Counted from the first letter of the stretch, positions 13,230 to 25,770 are shown. The stretch is DNA of 64,000 bases from Chrysopilus asiliformis (GCA_964034945.1 OZ035962.1:27525530-27589529), one strand, 5' to 3'. Made by a program: numbers and translations. The notes: a model not told the origin generated them from the sequence alone.

Positions 13230-16200
13230 TTATTGGCTCCATGCAATAAGAAAATGAAATATTATTACGGAAAAGAACATACTTGTTCCATTTACGGCGA
13301 TATTCGAAGATATACCACCATAATTGACGTCACTGGCAAATAGATACGATTGAATAAAAGACGATCCTTGTCTCCCTGTGAACGTTGGCGGAAAATTGTA
13401 AATTAGATAATCGTATTCCTCTTGTTTCCCGGAAAAGCGATTTCCATTCATTCGCGCTTCGTCGACAAGAAATTCTGCGAAATATTGGGACGCTCGAATT
13501 GCATTCGCAGTATGGGAGATATTCTTATTCTTCACCCATTCGTAAAGATTTTTCTCTGGATGAAATTGAACGCCATAAAATGGATATCTGTAATTGAAAA
13601 TTTTCAATAAAAACTTAATTGAGAATTCATTTTCCGATAAAATTATAATTTCTTAGGAATTTCTTAGTCACACCTTTTGTGCTCGATTGTTGAAATAAAC
13701 TCCAGTCCATTCCAATCTCGATTTAACGACATCACACGCCAATCTTCATTCAATCCAGCTAATGTCATATTCTGCGGGAAATTTTTCAACAAAAAAAATC
13801 GTTAATAATAGGTATTTTATATTTAAAGAAATATGCACCTGTTCTGTAACGCAGAACTGGTGAAAATTTGCTGTTACAGTTTCTGTCTGCAAGATTTTAA
13901 CGATTTTTGCGGGGGCATTCTGGAAAAGACGACTTTCTCTGAAATCTTTAAAAGAAATATAAAAAACGGTCTGGTTGTAAATTATTAAAAATCATCTCAA
14001 ATATTTACCATTTTTGAATTCCAGTGGCAGAGCCTGATTCATTGAGTTACAATGAGCTCGATATTCAACATTTCCAGCTGCTATGTATGTGAGAAGTTCA
14101 AATCCCAGACAGGTACCTGTTTGGTTCGGTATTTGCAATTATTCTCCTACTTATTCCCGTCTTATGGCCCAAAACTAAACTTTATTGATCGGGTCTATAA
14201 CTAATATATTGAACCAGTTCTTCGTCTATAGGAAATCTCAAAACGCGAATCAGTGCTTGAAAATCGATCTTATCCGCGAGCGGCGCATTTTCCCGGTAGT
14301 CTCCGATCCCTTCTGGCGTACTAAATTAGAGCAAATGCGCCCGGTTGCAAAAGGTGTACAAGTGGCCAATTGGTGCAGTTTTCAGGGAACTTAGTTTATT
14401 GCAAAATTAGTTTCTAACCAAACTCAGATAAAACGGCTTCTTTGTCAATAAAGTTTAGATTTGGTAAATTGTTTCGATTTAGCTTTTGTGTGAGGATGTT
14501 AGGACGGGAAGAAGCAGCAGAGTAATTGAAAACAAAAATTTTTACCCCAAATTGGCATATAAACTCCATTTTTGTTCATTTCTGTTGCTATTTCGTATAA
14601 ATATTGACCGGCTTCAGCATAACCTTTCGTTTGATTGAAAAAAGTGGCACCTCCTGGCAAAAGAACCCTGCCGGGATTCATACCAAATTAATTGGATTCT
14701 TCATCGAATATCTTTGCCATCACCGAATAGGCAAAAGCATATTAATGTGAAAATGTTAGGATTTGTGGATAAATGTTAAAGATAAATTATTGTATTTATG
14801 AAATGAACTAATGGGAAATAAAGAAATCATGTACAATTTACCCATTTATTTTAGTCATTAATTCCTCATAATACTCTCGAGGTTGATCGATCCTGTAACG
14901 AAAATGAACAATTGCTGATTAGGACTATCATCGGATATCCTTATGGAATACAGAAAACAAATATAAATCCAAATCAAAATTCAGGTAATTCGATCCAAAA
15001 ATTAATATTTTTATCGCTTTTGGTTAATCCAGTTATTGGATTTTGGATTGTCAAATTGAAGGTAAAATTTCATTGAGGGTATTCACAATCCTCTTTTAAT
15101 TTTCGGTATTCGGTATTTTCGGTAATATTAAAAGACTGAAAATATTCTGCTGTGAACATCCCACAGCACAGATTTGAGAACAGCGCTTTTATTTGATACG
15201 TGACCAAATCATGAACTGAGAATTTGATTGTAAAATATGTCACATATCTTTAAATCCATGTTTGATGTATTCTTTTGAATTTCTATTGTGGCAACGGCTA
15301 TCAAAATTGAAAAAAATTGTAGTCCGATGAGATAACCAGCGAGAAAATTTGACAACTAAAAACATTACTAGCGCCACCCGCGGTTGATTCTTGATACCGA
15401 ATAACCGGGCCGGAAAACACGACTCAAGGCATGTTTACAATTACCGAATCCGGTAATTCATTTTTACATGAACCAAGTTACCGTCTCGGTAAAAATTTGT
15501 TAAATTTGACTGAATTACCGAGCGGTAAATTTACCCGCAATTTAAAAGACGACTGTGAATACCCTGATTATATAATCTCAGTTGATTTAATAGCAGCGTG
15601 CCCTTTTAACCCTTACAGACTTGGTGGCACAAGCGATGTACCACTTTTTTCGTAACAAATGCTGCACAGTGGTACCAAAATTGTACCTCTTATTAAATCG
15701 ACTTACATTGATTAAAGTGGTACTATGAAAAATCAAAAAAAAAAAATTTTTTCATGTGCAGCACGGGTAAAAATATTTGCTATTCTTCTGTGCTTCTAAG
15801 GGTTAAGAGGTGATTTCGATTACGAAACATAAAATTTAAAGATCTATTTAAGACAAGCAACTTTTTTTAACAGTTTATCATCCAAAAGTGAAAAATTCAA
15901 ATTTTACAAGATTAAAGAACAACAACAGCAAAAATTCTAATTGCAATGAAAAAGTCGGGCATAAAAGGGTTTAACTCTGAGTTTAGTTTTAAACAAAAAA
16001 AATGTCGTCAAAATGTCTACTTATAGTTTATAAAGCTTTAAAGTTACCAATCTATTTGTTTTCTGAAGAAACCCTACCTTCTAAATTCTGGAAAAATGTT
16101 TAAAAAATTCAAGCGTCTAAACATAGCAACGTTTTTAAAATAGTACTAATTGTTATCATTTTGTAAGCAACAAAACAACAAAAAAAAATAGCATGATTTT

Positions 16201-17348
16201 TCACAGATTTTAAAGTATTATTTGTGTAAAAATATTAAGATATTCTGGGACTTAAATAATTTAAGTTGTACATAAGTTGCTAAGTTCTGTTGGTGTAAAC
16301 GGCACTAGTGATATTTTAAAGTGATTAAAGAAAAAAGTGATAAAATATGAGAGGGATTGTGTGTATATTTTCCGTTCACCGATTTTCCGTTCCGATCGCG
16401 GAAAACATTAACAATTAGTAGTATTTTACGACGATAATACCTCTTTTGAATACCCCCATTTTTTATCATTTTACTACAATTTATATCGAAATTGTTAAAT
16501 TGCACAGTTGTTAAATTAAATTAAATGCTCAACTTGAGCAACCAACTATGACAACAACAAAATTATTTGAAACTTTTTTCTACTACATACATATGTATAA
16601 ATTTTTGTTGTGAGTAAACTGAATTAATTTGTTGTCATAACTTCAAAACGACTCAACTTTATAATACGATAAAAAAAAATTAATTAATAAAAAAAAACAT
16701 AGAATTAAAATATTCTTTCAATTTCCTATTGATCTATTCACGTTTCAGAAAAAATACCAAACTGGATTGTCAAAACTCTAATTAATAAAGTTTTATATTG
16801 AGAAAACGAGTTGTAAGAAATTAGGGTAACCAATAACTGATAGGGAATTCACAGATTTCAATGCTTCGACCTCAAACGATGGGATCCGGGTCAAATGGAC
16901 ACTACAATATTTGTTATTTCAATGATCCAGCAAAAATTCCTTGTTATCAAAAAATCTTAATGAGCAAACAGAGAAAAAATCAAGTAAAATTTAAAATGTT
17001 TGAAGATACGATTATTTGTTCACGTCAAACAAATCGATCAGCAAATAAAAACATTCAAATGCTGACATTGAAGATAAGAGTTTTGTCGAATCAAAAAGAT
17101 TATATTTACCAGATTGGAACCACTCGAGCACCACCACCTTCAACGAATTTCACATATGATGCTGCTATAAAACTCTTATATTGGCCAGGATATTTTCTAT
17201 TCAAATAGTATGAGATTTCCTGTGAGAGGACACCGATTATAGGACTATTATTCTCATGTGTTATCGGCACATCACTTTCCGGAAGCTTACGACTCTCATT
17301 TTTATACACTAATGCACTTAACGTCAGCAAAACGACACCGAAACGCAT
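13230..17348 (-). CDS. Gamma-glutamyl hydrolase, copy 1 (7 coding exons, 360 aa)
   Basis: Peptidase family C26, which removes gamma-linked glutamates from folyl-polyglutamates in lysosomal or secreted space. Exons, in transcript order: 17348-17110, 14892-14842, 14667-14546, 14116-14009, 13945-13839, 13771-13674, 13587-13230. All junctions are GT-AG and all phases close. It starts at an ATG with a hydrophobic signal-like N-terminus (MRFGVVLLTLSALVY). Family motifs in order are SPIIGVLSQE, YVKFVEGGGARVVPIW, VLLPGGA, the nucleophile Cys140 in GTCLGFE, and His251 with Glu253 in YGVQFHPEK. Unusually, the C-terminus adds a Gly/Ser/Asn-rich piece and a hydrophobic tail (MFFSVIIFHFLIAWSQ), which suggests a GPI signal or membrane tail and is absent from the other copy. 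Intron 1 is 2.2 kb and holds a transposon. The exon 3/4 intron is absent from copy 2. Confidence 0.95.
14141..14525. repeat. Inverted-repeat-bounded segment filling a paralog-specific intron
   Basis: Inside the GGH copy 1 intron at 14117-14545. The left end (14141-14167) and the reverse complement of the right end (about 14496-14524) share a core of the form CTRCTTMTTCCCGTCYTA, with an ATT-CTC block just outside it. The repeat is imperfect and no clean target duplication was found. Confidence 0.45.
15077..15564. mobile_element. MITE in GGH copy 1 intron 1 (about 488 bp, TIR GGGTATTCACA)
   Basis: The left end GGGTATTCACAATCCTCTTT and the reverse complement of the right end, GGGTATTCACAGTCGTCTTT, align without gaps. 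TGA borders both sides (15074-15076 and 15565-15567), a possible 3-bp target duplication. The interior is rich in CGGTAA/TTACCG motifs. The family is not recognised, and the 74-residue open frame inside it is not a gene. Confidence 0.7.
16249..16305 (-). mobile_element. Solo end of the small MITE family S
   Basis: Read on the minus strand, GTGCCGTTTACACCAACA and the following bases match one end of the element at 19190-19316, including the AACTTAGCAACTTATGTACA stretch. The second end is missing or decayed. Confidence 0.5.
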
Positions 17349-17417
17349 TTTAAAGCAGAATTTTAATTAAGTTTGATTTGTTAAACAAGAACCAGACCAA
17401 ATGGAACCTCTCAACAA

Positions 17418-17452
17418 ACTGCTGATTATAGTCAAGCCCCAGGCATATTATA
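17418..17452 (-). promoter_or_regulatory. Probable core promoter of GGH copy 1
   Basis: On the minus strand TATAATAT (from 17452) precedes TCAGCAGT (17425-17418) by about 29 bases, the usual TATA-to-initiator distance. The ATG follows some 75 bases downstream at 17348. This is inferred from spacing only. Confidence 0.4.
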
Positions 17453-18762
17453 CGCCGCAAAACCAACAACTAATAGTTGATATGACGTCACTGGAACAAA
17501 GCAAATGGTTTATAATCGTAGAGTAACTCGTTAGCTTACTTTAAAGCATAAGACGTAAATGATTCATTCAAACAACACGATTTATTCAACCAGAAGCGGA
17601 TTGTCAGTCAGTGACCACTTTATCAATGATTTAACGAATTCAATGACTTAACGCTTACAACGTGTTGGAAGTATATATGTGTAAAATAATTTTGATTTGA
17701 TCACCATAATATATTTTTATATTTCAGTTTGTCAAGAGTCACTCTTCGTTTGGAACCATGAAATTTCATACAAAAAATAGAGGATAAAAAAATTTCGCAA
17801 TAGGCTTTGATAAGATGCATAGAGTTCAATCCAATCAATCAAGCTGTTTCTCGACTAGAATAATTATATTTTAAATATTATGCAATTATTATTTTTTATA
17901 TATGACAAAATCTTAATTTTGACTCTATCTTTCAGTAATGTAAATATGAATTTGGACCGTTTCCGCGGAACAATTTGTCTAACTTTACATTTTTCTTTTT
18001 TTTTTCATCTATCAAATTTTTGCAACCGCAATACTTACTCTTGCTTTATACTAACAATTTAAAATCTAAACGAAAAAGTGTTAAGAAGCCGGCGGCGCCA
18101 AAACAATTTATAATATGTGATCTTCAAGCGATATATCAAAGATCACTTCATATCTCCGTACATGGCGACGATTTTTTCAATCGAGTTATCATAACAATTA
18201 ATATAAAAAAAACAATAGCACTTTATCAATTACGATGTTAAGTAAAATGAAATTTAATTCATGCATGCTATCAATCACTTTTACGGTTTCGTACCCGATT
18301 TAAAACGTCCGATCGCACAATTTCGATGACATTTTTTTAAATACTGGATGTAAGTAATCAAAATTTACCTGCTGATGAGTACTTCATGATAGAATTCAAC
18401 GTCACTTTGAAATCGGAAATAATTTTGTTTTTTAACCGCGGTTAAAATGAATGTATTTTCTTAAATATAATTCATAAATGAAAAATCCCCGGATTTCGTA
18501 TTTAATTGAAGATTGTATAGGGTAAGGTACGTATAGACGCCGCGCCGCACCTTTCAGAAAAACGCTGTGAAAATCTCATTTTTGTACCCATATAATTTTA
18601 AAACTATAGAATAGTTTCATAATTTATCTACATTTCTGAGAAATTTCAGAACCCTGGAGCGAATAGGAAAAACACATAAAAGGGATCGAATTTGGTACGG
18701 ACAGATGGCGAATAAAATAAAAATAAGCATGATTTATTGAAAAAACTGTTTACTTGAAACCA
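17453..18762. other. Upstream spacer of GGH copy 1
   Basis: AT-rich. Open frames at 17880-18062 and 17975-18241 overlap in different frames over low-complexity T-rich sequence and match nothing. No repeat ends were seen. Confidence 0.45.
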
Positions 18763-18770
18763 GTGTTGTT

Positions 18771-19669
18771 CCTCTACGCGTAGACTTTAATTGTCTACAA
18801 TTAAGTGTAGACAATAGCGTAGACAATAGATTTGGGGTAGACAATGTAGACATTGGCGTAGACAATGTCGACTTTGCGTAGACAATGTAGACTTTCTCAT
18901 ATCTGTCAAAACAAAGTCATCAGTGAGTCATATGTCTAATACTATACTCTATAGGAAATGGCCAATTACAAGAAATAGCGAGGCACTGGTGTCCCTAAAG
19001 AGTTAAATTTATATGAAAACTCGCTAACTGGGCTCCTCAGCGAAACCAGCGCCGTGCCTTTACTGTCTTTTTCGCTTGTATCGGAATCAATCTAACCTCA
19101 TTTCCTATCGTTTTATGCAGTGAGTACGTGACCACAGTGAAATCGTGTTTTTTTAAATATGGCAGGAAGGGTTAAAAACAAAGCATTAAGTGCCGTTTGC
19201 ACCAACAAAACTTAGCAACTTATGTACAACTTAAAAAATTTAAGTCGAAGAATTTCTACGGTTTAAGTAGGCTAACCACAACTTAATGTTTTAAGAATAA
19301 TACGCGCAAACGGGCCTTAAAGAGCTAGGCTTTGATTTAATCAAGGCCAACAACAAATACTCCGCTTTTTGCCTGCAGTGCAAAAATTAAAAAAAATCTG
19401 CTTAGATTGCATGCATAGAATTAGAATTGCTATTAAAGTTTGCTCTGAAGTTCTCATGTACAGCATTTGGCGATTGCTTCCTGGAAATTATGCTTTATTA
19501 TGTTAAAATTAATTGAAGAAAATGAGATTTTAAAACTAAATCAGCTATCCTTTATTTTATTAATTGTCTACATTGTCTACGCGTAGAGAATAGACCATTG
19601 TCTACAGTAATAGTCTACGCGTAGACAATGGTGTAGTCTACATCACGTAGACTACGCGGCACAACACTG
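18771..19669. mobile_element. Non-autonomous hAT element (899 bp) with GTAGACAAT arrays
   Basis: The ends are CAGTGTTGTTCC and the reverse complement CAGTGTTGTGCC. An exact 8-bp target duplication, CTTGAAAC, flanks it at 18763-18770 and 19670-19677, diagnostic of hAT. Both subterminal zones carry many copies of GTAGACAATG/GCGTAGAC in direct and inverted orientation, likely transposase-binding sites. There is no transposase frame. A second small element is nested at 19190-19316. Confidence 0.92.
19190..19316. mobile_element. Small MITE nested in the hAT element (127 bp, TTAA duplication)
   Basis: The inverted ends GTGCCGTTTGCACC and (reverse complement) GGCCCGTTTGCGCG are both bordered by TTAA (19186-19189 and 19317-19320). 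The TTAA duplication would fit a piggyBac-like or TTAA MITE, but the ends are too diverged to be sure. A related end lies at 16249-16305. Confidence 0.6.
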
Positions 19670-19701
19670 CTTGAAACCTTACCCTAAATTAAATCATATC
19701 A

Positions 19702-20689
19702 TCATACTAATATATAAAAATGAGTTGGTGTCTGTCTGTCTGTCTGTCTGTCTGTTCCTCTTTCACGCAAAAACGGCTGAACCGATTGACTTGAAATTTG
19801 GCATGAGTGTCTGTGGTAGTTCTGGTTCCAACATAGGCATACGGAAAAGAAGCGCGAAGGGTGGGGGGAGTAAGAAGAGGGGGTAAAGTGATTTCAAAAC
19901 TTAGTTTTTGCGCTATGTTACTCTTTCGCGGGGAAGCTACTGAACCGATTGGCCTGAATTTTCGCATAAATGTTCGTCGTGGGTCCAGTCCCAACATAGA
20001 CCCATTAAAAAGTAGCCCGAGAGGTGGGGGAGTAAGGAGAGGGGGTAAAGTGATATCGAAACTTAGCTCTTCCTCTATGTTACCCTTTCGCGGGGAAACT
20101 ACCGAGCTGATTGGCCTGAAGTTTACTACTAATCCACACCTGCCATGAATGCCGTCAGTGTCGCTGTCACGTCTGATGTTATGTCTAGTGAAGATTGAAA
20201 TGTCAGCTGTTACGACATAAAAGTCTAACATTTTTTGTTGACATCTTTGCTAACAGAAATCGTAACAGAAATGGAATTTAAGATGGCGGATTCTAGTTTT
20301 TCACGTGCAGAGACGCTTCGTTCTATAAACGAATACTGTTTAAAAGTAATTTTTACAAAGAAATGATTTGAAAAAGGCATTGTGGGAGCAGCTGGAGCCC
20401 GAATTTCATTGTAGTGCGGAGATTTTAAAGAAAAAAGTGAAATCACAGATCGTCATATTTACTACTCTGAGTTGTTTATTGCTCAACGCATTTCTGGAAC
20501 TGAAATGTCATGCCAGAATCAGCAGCCCACCTACGTCACAACAGACTTTTCTAATGACATTTCTGCTAACATTTATGTCAGAGTTTCCGGCAGGTCTGGA
20601 TGGCGTGTTAGCTCCAACATAGACCATCAAACAAAAAAAAATAAAAATTTGAAAAAACTTAACCCGGCAACAACGGGTATGCAAGCTAG
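19702..20689 (+). mobile_element. Non-autonomous Helitron copy 1 (988 bp)
   Basis: The 5' end is TCATACTAATATATAAA and the 3' end is a hairpin (ACCCG/CGGGT) followed by a short spacer and CTAG. It sits between host A (19701) and T (20690). These are the Helitron hallmarks. A (TCTG)n run at 19730-19754 near the 5' end precedes GATTGACTTGAAATTTGGCA, and two diverged internal repeats of that unit follow. It is interrupted by the element at 20126-20607. The copy at 46671-47159 shows the uninterrupted sequence. Confidence 0.88.
20126..20607 (+). mobile_element. Element X, copy 1 (482 bp, TTA duplication), nested in the Helitron
   Basis: The target duplication TTA lies at 20123-20125 and 20608-20610. 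The Helitron at 46671-47159 carries the empty site (one TTA), which proves the limits. The ends CTACTAATCCACACCTGCC and CACGCCATCCAGACCTGCC align without gaps over the inner 13 bases with one mismatch. A TTA duplication suggests PIF/Harbinger. The interior keeps AAGATGGCGGATTC, read as the start of MADSNFSRAET. Confidence 0.9.
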
Positions 20690-23600
20690 TTCATTATAAA
20701 AATATTCGATTTTGATAATTTTTGTGATTGAAATTAACTATTTTAGTAATAATTTTAGTTTGACTCTCTGGTTTTTAGAAAATCCGCAACTTTCCAACTT
20801 CATATAAACATTTATTTTATAAAAAAAAATTATAAAAAAAGTCGAACCGCACACCGCGACTCCTCTAAAAAAAATGTTGAAAAGAAACCGTGACACAGTG
20901 TATTCATACATCTTTATAAATTTGTCAGGTGCGCATTAAAAAATAAATTAAATTAAGTATTCAGTATACAAATTTCTAGAAGACTGAAAAAGTGGTCGTT
21001 TTTTTAGGTTCGACTTTTCGCGAAATTACTGTAAATGTAATTTCAAACCGCCAAATAAAATCTAATTTAATCCCAGAAATTAAAAATATTTAGTATCTAA
21101 ACAAGACTTCGTAATGGCCTTTTCGAGTAACAGAGTTAAAAATTCATTCAAATTCTATATATAGAATTTACAGCCAGTACCATAAAAACATTCTGTTTTG
21201 ATAATAAATATTTTATAAAATATGTCTCCCACAGTCAATTAAATTTTATTGCTAATTTACCATCGATGGTATAAAAATAAACCGAAATTTTTATGTTACA
21301 CCTTTGGTCTTGGCTAAAAATAAACTTGTAAGAAATGGAAAATTCCCTAGTGACATAAAATGTGTGTCAAGTCCATTCTATATAAGGGAGCTTCAAACCG
21401 CCCTCTTTTCTCATAAATTTCTCCAACAAAGGTCATTGTTCACAATTAACTTGGCCAATATATCAATCTTTCTATACGTGCAACAGACAAAAGGACGAAA
21501 CCACAAGGATATCTGTTTCAGACGGTAAAGACCAAATTTTCCATTCCGTCAGGAGTAAGAATTATCGTTCTGACATGTGCCTTGGTAACATCTTTATGAT
21601 AATTGCAACTAACCATCATCATGAAAGTGACGAATTATTCATGGGATGTTAAGTCGAAGTTAAGGCACAATTTATTGTCTCATTGGGGGCACATAAAAAA
21701 TTTAACAACGTTATCCAGTGATTCAGTTTCGTTATAAACGCCAAACATATTCCATTCGCACGTGGAATTGCTTCTAAGAAATCGAACCCGAACCCATACC
21801 ACTAAATAATACTAAAATTAGAAAATTTCTTGTAAAGCAGCCATACGAAAATGTGTTTTACGATTGTTTAATTGTTCCAGAAAGCACCAACCTAAATTAT
21901 AAATTAAATGGTTTTCATTCGATTCAACAATTCAATAATTCATACATTGAATACTCACTTACCCACCCCTTATAGGTCCTGAGTCTCAAGGAAATTCTCA
22001 ATTTCTTTCGTTCGCAACACACCATGCATGTTTACTCTCCCTATATGAAAACGAACCCTGCTCACTTTTGATCTTCGGTTACATAACGCCTATGTTTGCC
22101 ACAACATTTTCCAAATTCCTTCAGCCAATATGGAAGGTCGTTCGTTCTCCACCCACCCCCAAAAACCCCATAGGAGTCTTAAACTGTTCCATAAATGCCG
22201 GGCTCTTTAATACCGTCGCCGCTGCATAACATGGCAACAATTCTGAATAAATTGAGTCGAGCATTAGAATTTTTCGGGGGGACTTTATTTTCATATTTAT
22301 GTTGGAGTTCACATATTCAACGTAATGCATGCAAACAAATGAATTTCAGTCGTGTCCTCCACGTAGAGATTCATATACGGAGGAGTTACCAAAATGGTAA
22401 TTTTTGGATAAATTCAAAAATTGATTTTTTTGTTTGAAAATAAAAAGAAAATCCCAGAAAATCTAAATAAACGTGAGGCTTTTGTTTCTGTTTCTCCCAA
22501 TTCAGATTTTTGCTTTTTCACATTTTATTAACCATTTTAGTTTTCTGATCCTCTTCATAGATATTTTGTCGTTTTTCCCTCCCAACAGGGCTCTTGCGTT
22601 CCACATAAGATTTTCGGATGTTGAGAGTTAATAAAGAAGGTATGATCAATATTTCATCTTTGGACAAAAATACTATTCAAAGACAAATTAAATTAAATTT
22701 AAAAAAAAAAGTCCTATGAAACTTTGAAGCATTTTTCTGAAGAAGTTTTATAAAAACGATATATTCCATCGAGCATAGTCGGATCCTTTTATAACTTAAA
22801 ACTTTGAAAAAGGAATTTTCGAAACCACTGTACTTCGTCGGCAAACGTCATTTCGTCGCTTGAGTAAATGTTTGTCGTATGTCCCAAGTTTGGGGTTTTA
22901 GTTTATTACTGGTATCTTACGTTTTTCAAAATAATTTTTCAAATAGAGCAATCCGCTTGTATCCTATCTTGAATAGTATTTAAAAAAATACACAGTTGAT
23001 TCTGGAAAATACACAAATAAGCATCTTTACCCTACCCTATTCAAAATAAAGTTAAATTTCACTTCATTAGATTACGCTCCCAATCAATCCAACGGTACGA
23101 AATTCTACAAGAAACCTCATGAGAGTCTTTTAATACATCTTCAGTCCCACACCCACATTTAAAGCAGTCCCCAATAGCGTAGCCCATTCCAAAGACAACT
23201 GCCTGTCTTCGTCTTGCTTCTATTTCCACCCTTAATTTCACTTAAAAACCTGCTTGGGTCGATTTAAGTGACAGAATTTTCTTGGGGGAAAGTAGCAACA
23301 TGCGTTCGTTATGAAGGACTAATATTGTGGAAAATCCTTAATAAAATTCCAGCGGCAAATAGGAACCTTGTAGAGGTGATAAAAGGTGAAATTGCTTATT
23401 AACGGTTGAAGGATTTAAGGGGGGACATGTTCAAAAAACGATTTATGGCCGGTTAGCAACAAGTTTACCCAAATCATAAAATTCCTGTTCCATTGTTTAT
23501 GCGGCAACAACAATAACGATGTTTGGGAGAAGTTGATAAAGTGTAAAAGGATTGTCAAGCCCCCTATTAATTTTTTCTTGTCCACTGGTAATGGTCTCGT

Positions 23601-25443
23601 ACATATCTGCTGGACCGCTTTATCGTTACAGACACGACTTTTTAAGAAGCGGAAAATCCTTGCCCTTAGGCAAGGAAAATTCTTTTAGAGATGGCACCAA
23701 AAGGAATGAAATGTCTTGCCATATTTTTTCGATTTGCAGAAGACCTTCTTAAATCATGAGAAGTTTGCTTTGTTGAAAAACATGAGTTGACATAGGTTTT
23801 AACTTAGTCGAAAGCATAGAATTCAGGAAGGTTATAGCCGGGTATTATTTATGTTAACATAAGAGGGTAAATGTTTTGAGTACCTACTCAAAAAGGGCTT
23901 ACAAAATGTTAAACAGATTTTCGTGTATTACAAAGGGGTTTTTTGGTGTTGCAGCTGCCATTTAATAAACTTTGGATGGGATCGTCTCTGCATAATTAAC
24001 TTTTTCATTTACAATTCCAACAATTTCTTTTGTTGGTTTCACCGGAAAATAGGGGATAAATTCTATTATTGTTTGTTGTCAACAGCCTAATGTCCTTGAA
24101 CGTAAATTGTGAAAACCTAAAAGACTTTATATGTTTTTTTCTCGATTGTATTTTCTAGTTCTTCAAATTTCACTTACTCCATTATAGTCAGAAGGGATAA
24201 TAATTTTATTGGAATTGTGGATCAATGTTGAAAAGGTGTCAAGGATGAAAAATTTGTCATGGAAAATTTATTTCAAATTTATTTCTTTTATGAATTATTA
24301 TTTATTTCACGAAACCCAAAAAGTTTTCGATTGCGACGCCATTTTGCTCAAAAACATAATCTGCGGCGCATTTCTTTAAATAAGTCGGATGTTTGTTTCT
24401 AAAAGTATTCGTTCAAGCGTAATTTTTGTTGTATTTTGGAAACCCTGTTTCCTCTGATGACTCTTTCAAAATTTTAAGGTTTAATTTAGCATCATTAAAA
24501 ATTTTCTCACTGTATAGCCCCTCCCTCTCCCCCGCCCCGCTCTCCACCGGTAATCTGTTCTGAATTCATAACAAAAAAAAGGTCACCCTAATTACAATAT
24601 TATAAAAATAATCAATACCCCGACATGCCCGATTTTAATTTGACTCGAAATTGATTTCCTAATTTTAAAAAAAAAAACTCTTGAATAATTTTGTTAGATT
24701 TTTCCTTTACGTCAAAATTTTATGTTTCTAGAACATGTTAAATTTCAATTAACTTCACACACTTTCAAATAGGCACGTTTTTCAGCCACAAACCAGAAGA
24801 AAAATCTAATTTTCCCCGATTTGTCCTTGAAATTCTCCATCAAAATCTGTCAAAATGCTCAAAAATGGCAAAAAAAAAAATAATGAAATCGCTGGAATTT
24901 GCTTTAAACAATCGATATCTATGTCAACCAAAACAATATCAAAAACAATGCCGCAATAATTAAAATGTCTGCAGGGAGGGAAAGTGCAAATCTGGCTGGA
25001 TTTGGTCAGAAAATTCCATCACAACATAATATTTAGACTGAAAAGATGAAATCTGGAGTAATTTTCCTTGTATAGCCGCCGATTACTAATTTCCAGAAAA
25101 ATTGACTCTGAATTACTTTATGACAGCAGGACATCTTTTGGATACCCAGCATGACTTGAGTTGCTATGGTGGAAAAATAGAAAATGTATTTCTTTTGGGT
25201 AGAAAATTATGAGCAATTTTTAGGTAAAAACGTTTGTTAAAGAAATTTCTTAAAAATCATTTATGTGTCGAAGGAATCATTATAAGAAGGAAAAGATTGT
25301 TTCCCTTTTTGTGCACTAATTTTAAAAAAAAACGAAAAAATGTGTTTCAGTGAAAATGATTTATAATTTGATAAACCTAAACTAAAAAAATATTTATTAG
25401 ATTTAGATTTTCATGAATAAACTTTACCAAATTATACAATCTG
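20690..25443. other. Long non-coding stretch, nothing recognised
   Basis: About 4.7 kb, AT-rich, without an open frame or repeat end I can support. Short frames (21304-21528, 22121-22330, 22195-22437, 23059-23241, 23552-23752) match no family. Confidence 0.45.
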
Positions 25444-25770
25444 GATGTAGTAGCATACCGTTTGTAACACGTCGATCGACCCGTGGAACCAAAAAATTAA
25501 TGACGTCCGTCTGTTTTTTCCATGAACACGATATTTCTCGAACAAATTAAGTTAGAGACTCAAAATTTTGAACAGATGAGCTTTTCGTAAAGAATGAGGC
25601 TACATTCTAAAATAAGCAAAATTCGACCATTCCTCAAAAACGGTGAGTTTTATCGAAAAATTTATAGAGACAAAAAGTGTTTAGAAAATGTGTTTACATA
25701 ACTCTTCCATATATCACAATTCAATCAAACCACCCCAGAGGGCAATCGTCAAATACTGTATGTCAGGACA
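25444..25770 (+). mobile_element. Decayed copy of the repeat Z superfamily
   Basis: Same order of blocks as in repeat Z: CGTTTGTAAC near the start, a residual GTCCGTCTG, TTAGAGACTCAAAATTTTG, TCGTAAAGAATGAGGCTA, and TCAAAAACGGTGAGTTTTAT. It is diverged and the limits are approximate. Confidence 0.5.

Noticed and set aside
13385..13610. Plus-strand frames opposite the last exon of GGH copy 1
   Set aside because: Antisense shadows of a well-supported exon; similar shadows occur opposite the Tudor-SN, Kelch and methyltransferase exons.
16861..17208. A 115-codon plus-strand frame
   Set aside because: It is antisense to exon 1 of GGH copy 1 and part of its intron, and matches nothing.
19707..20231. 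A 174-codon frame, repeated as a 138-codon frame at 46738-47154
   Set aside because: It spans the internal repeats of a Helitron and, in the first copy, runs into element X; there is no known Helitron protein motif.
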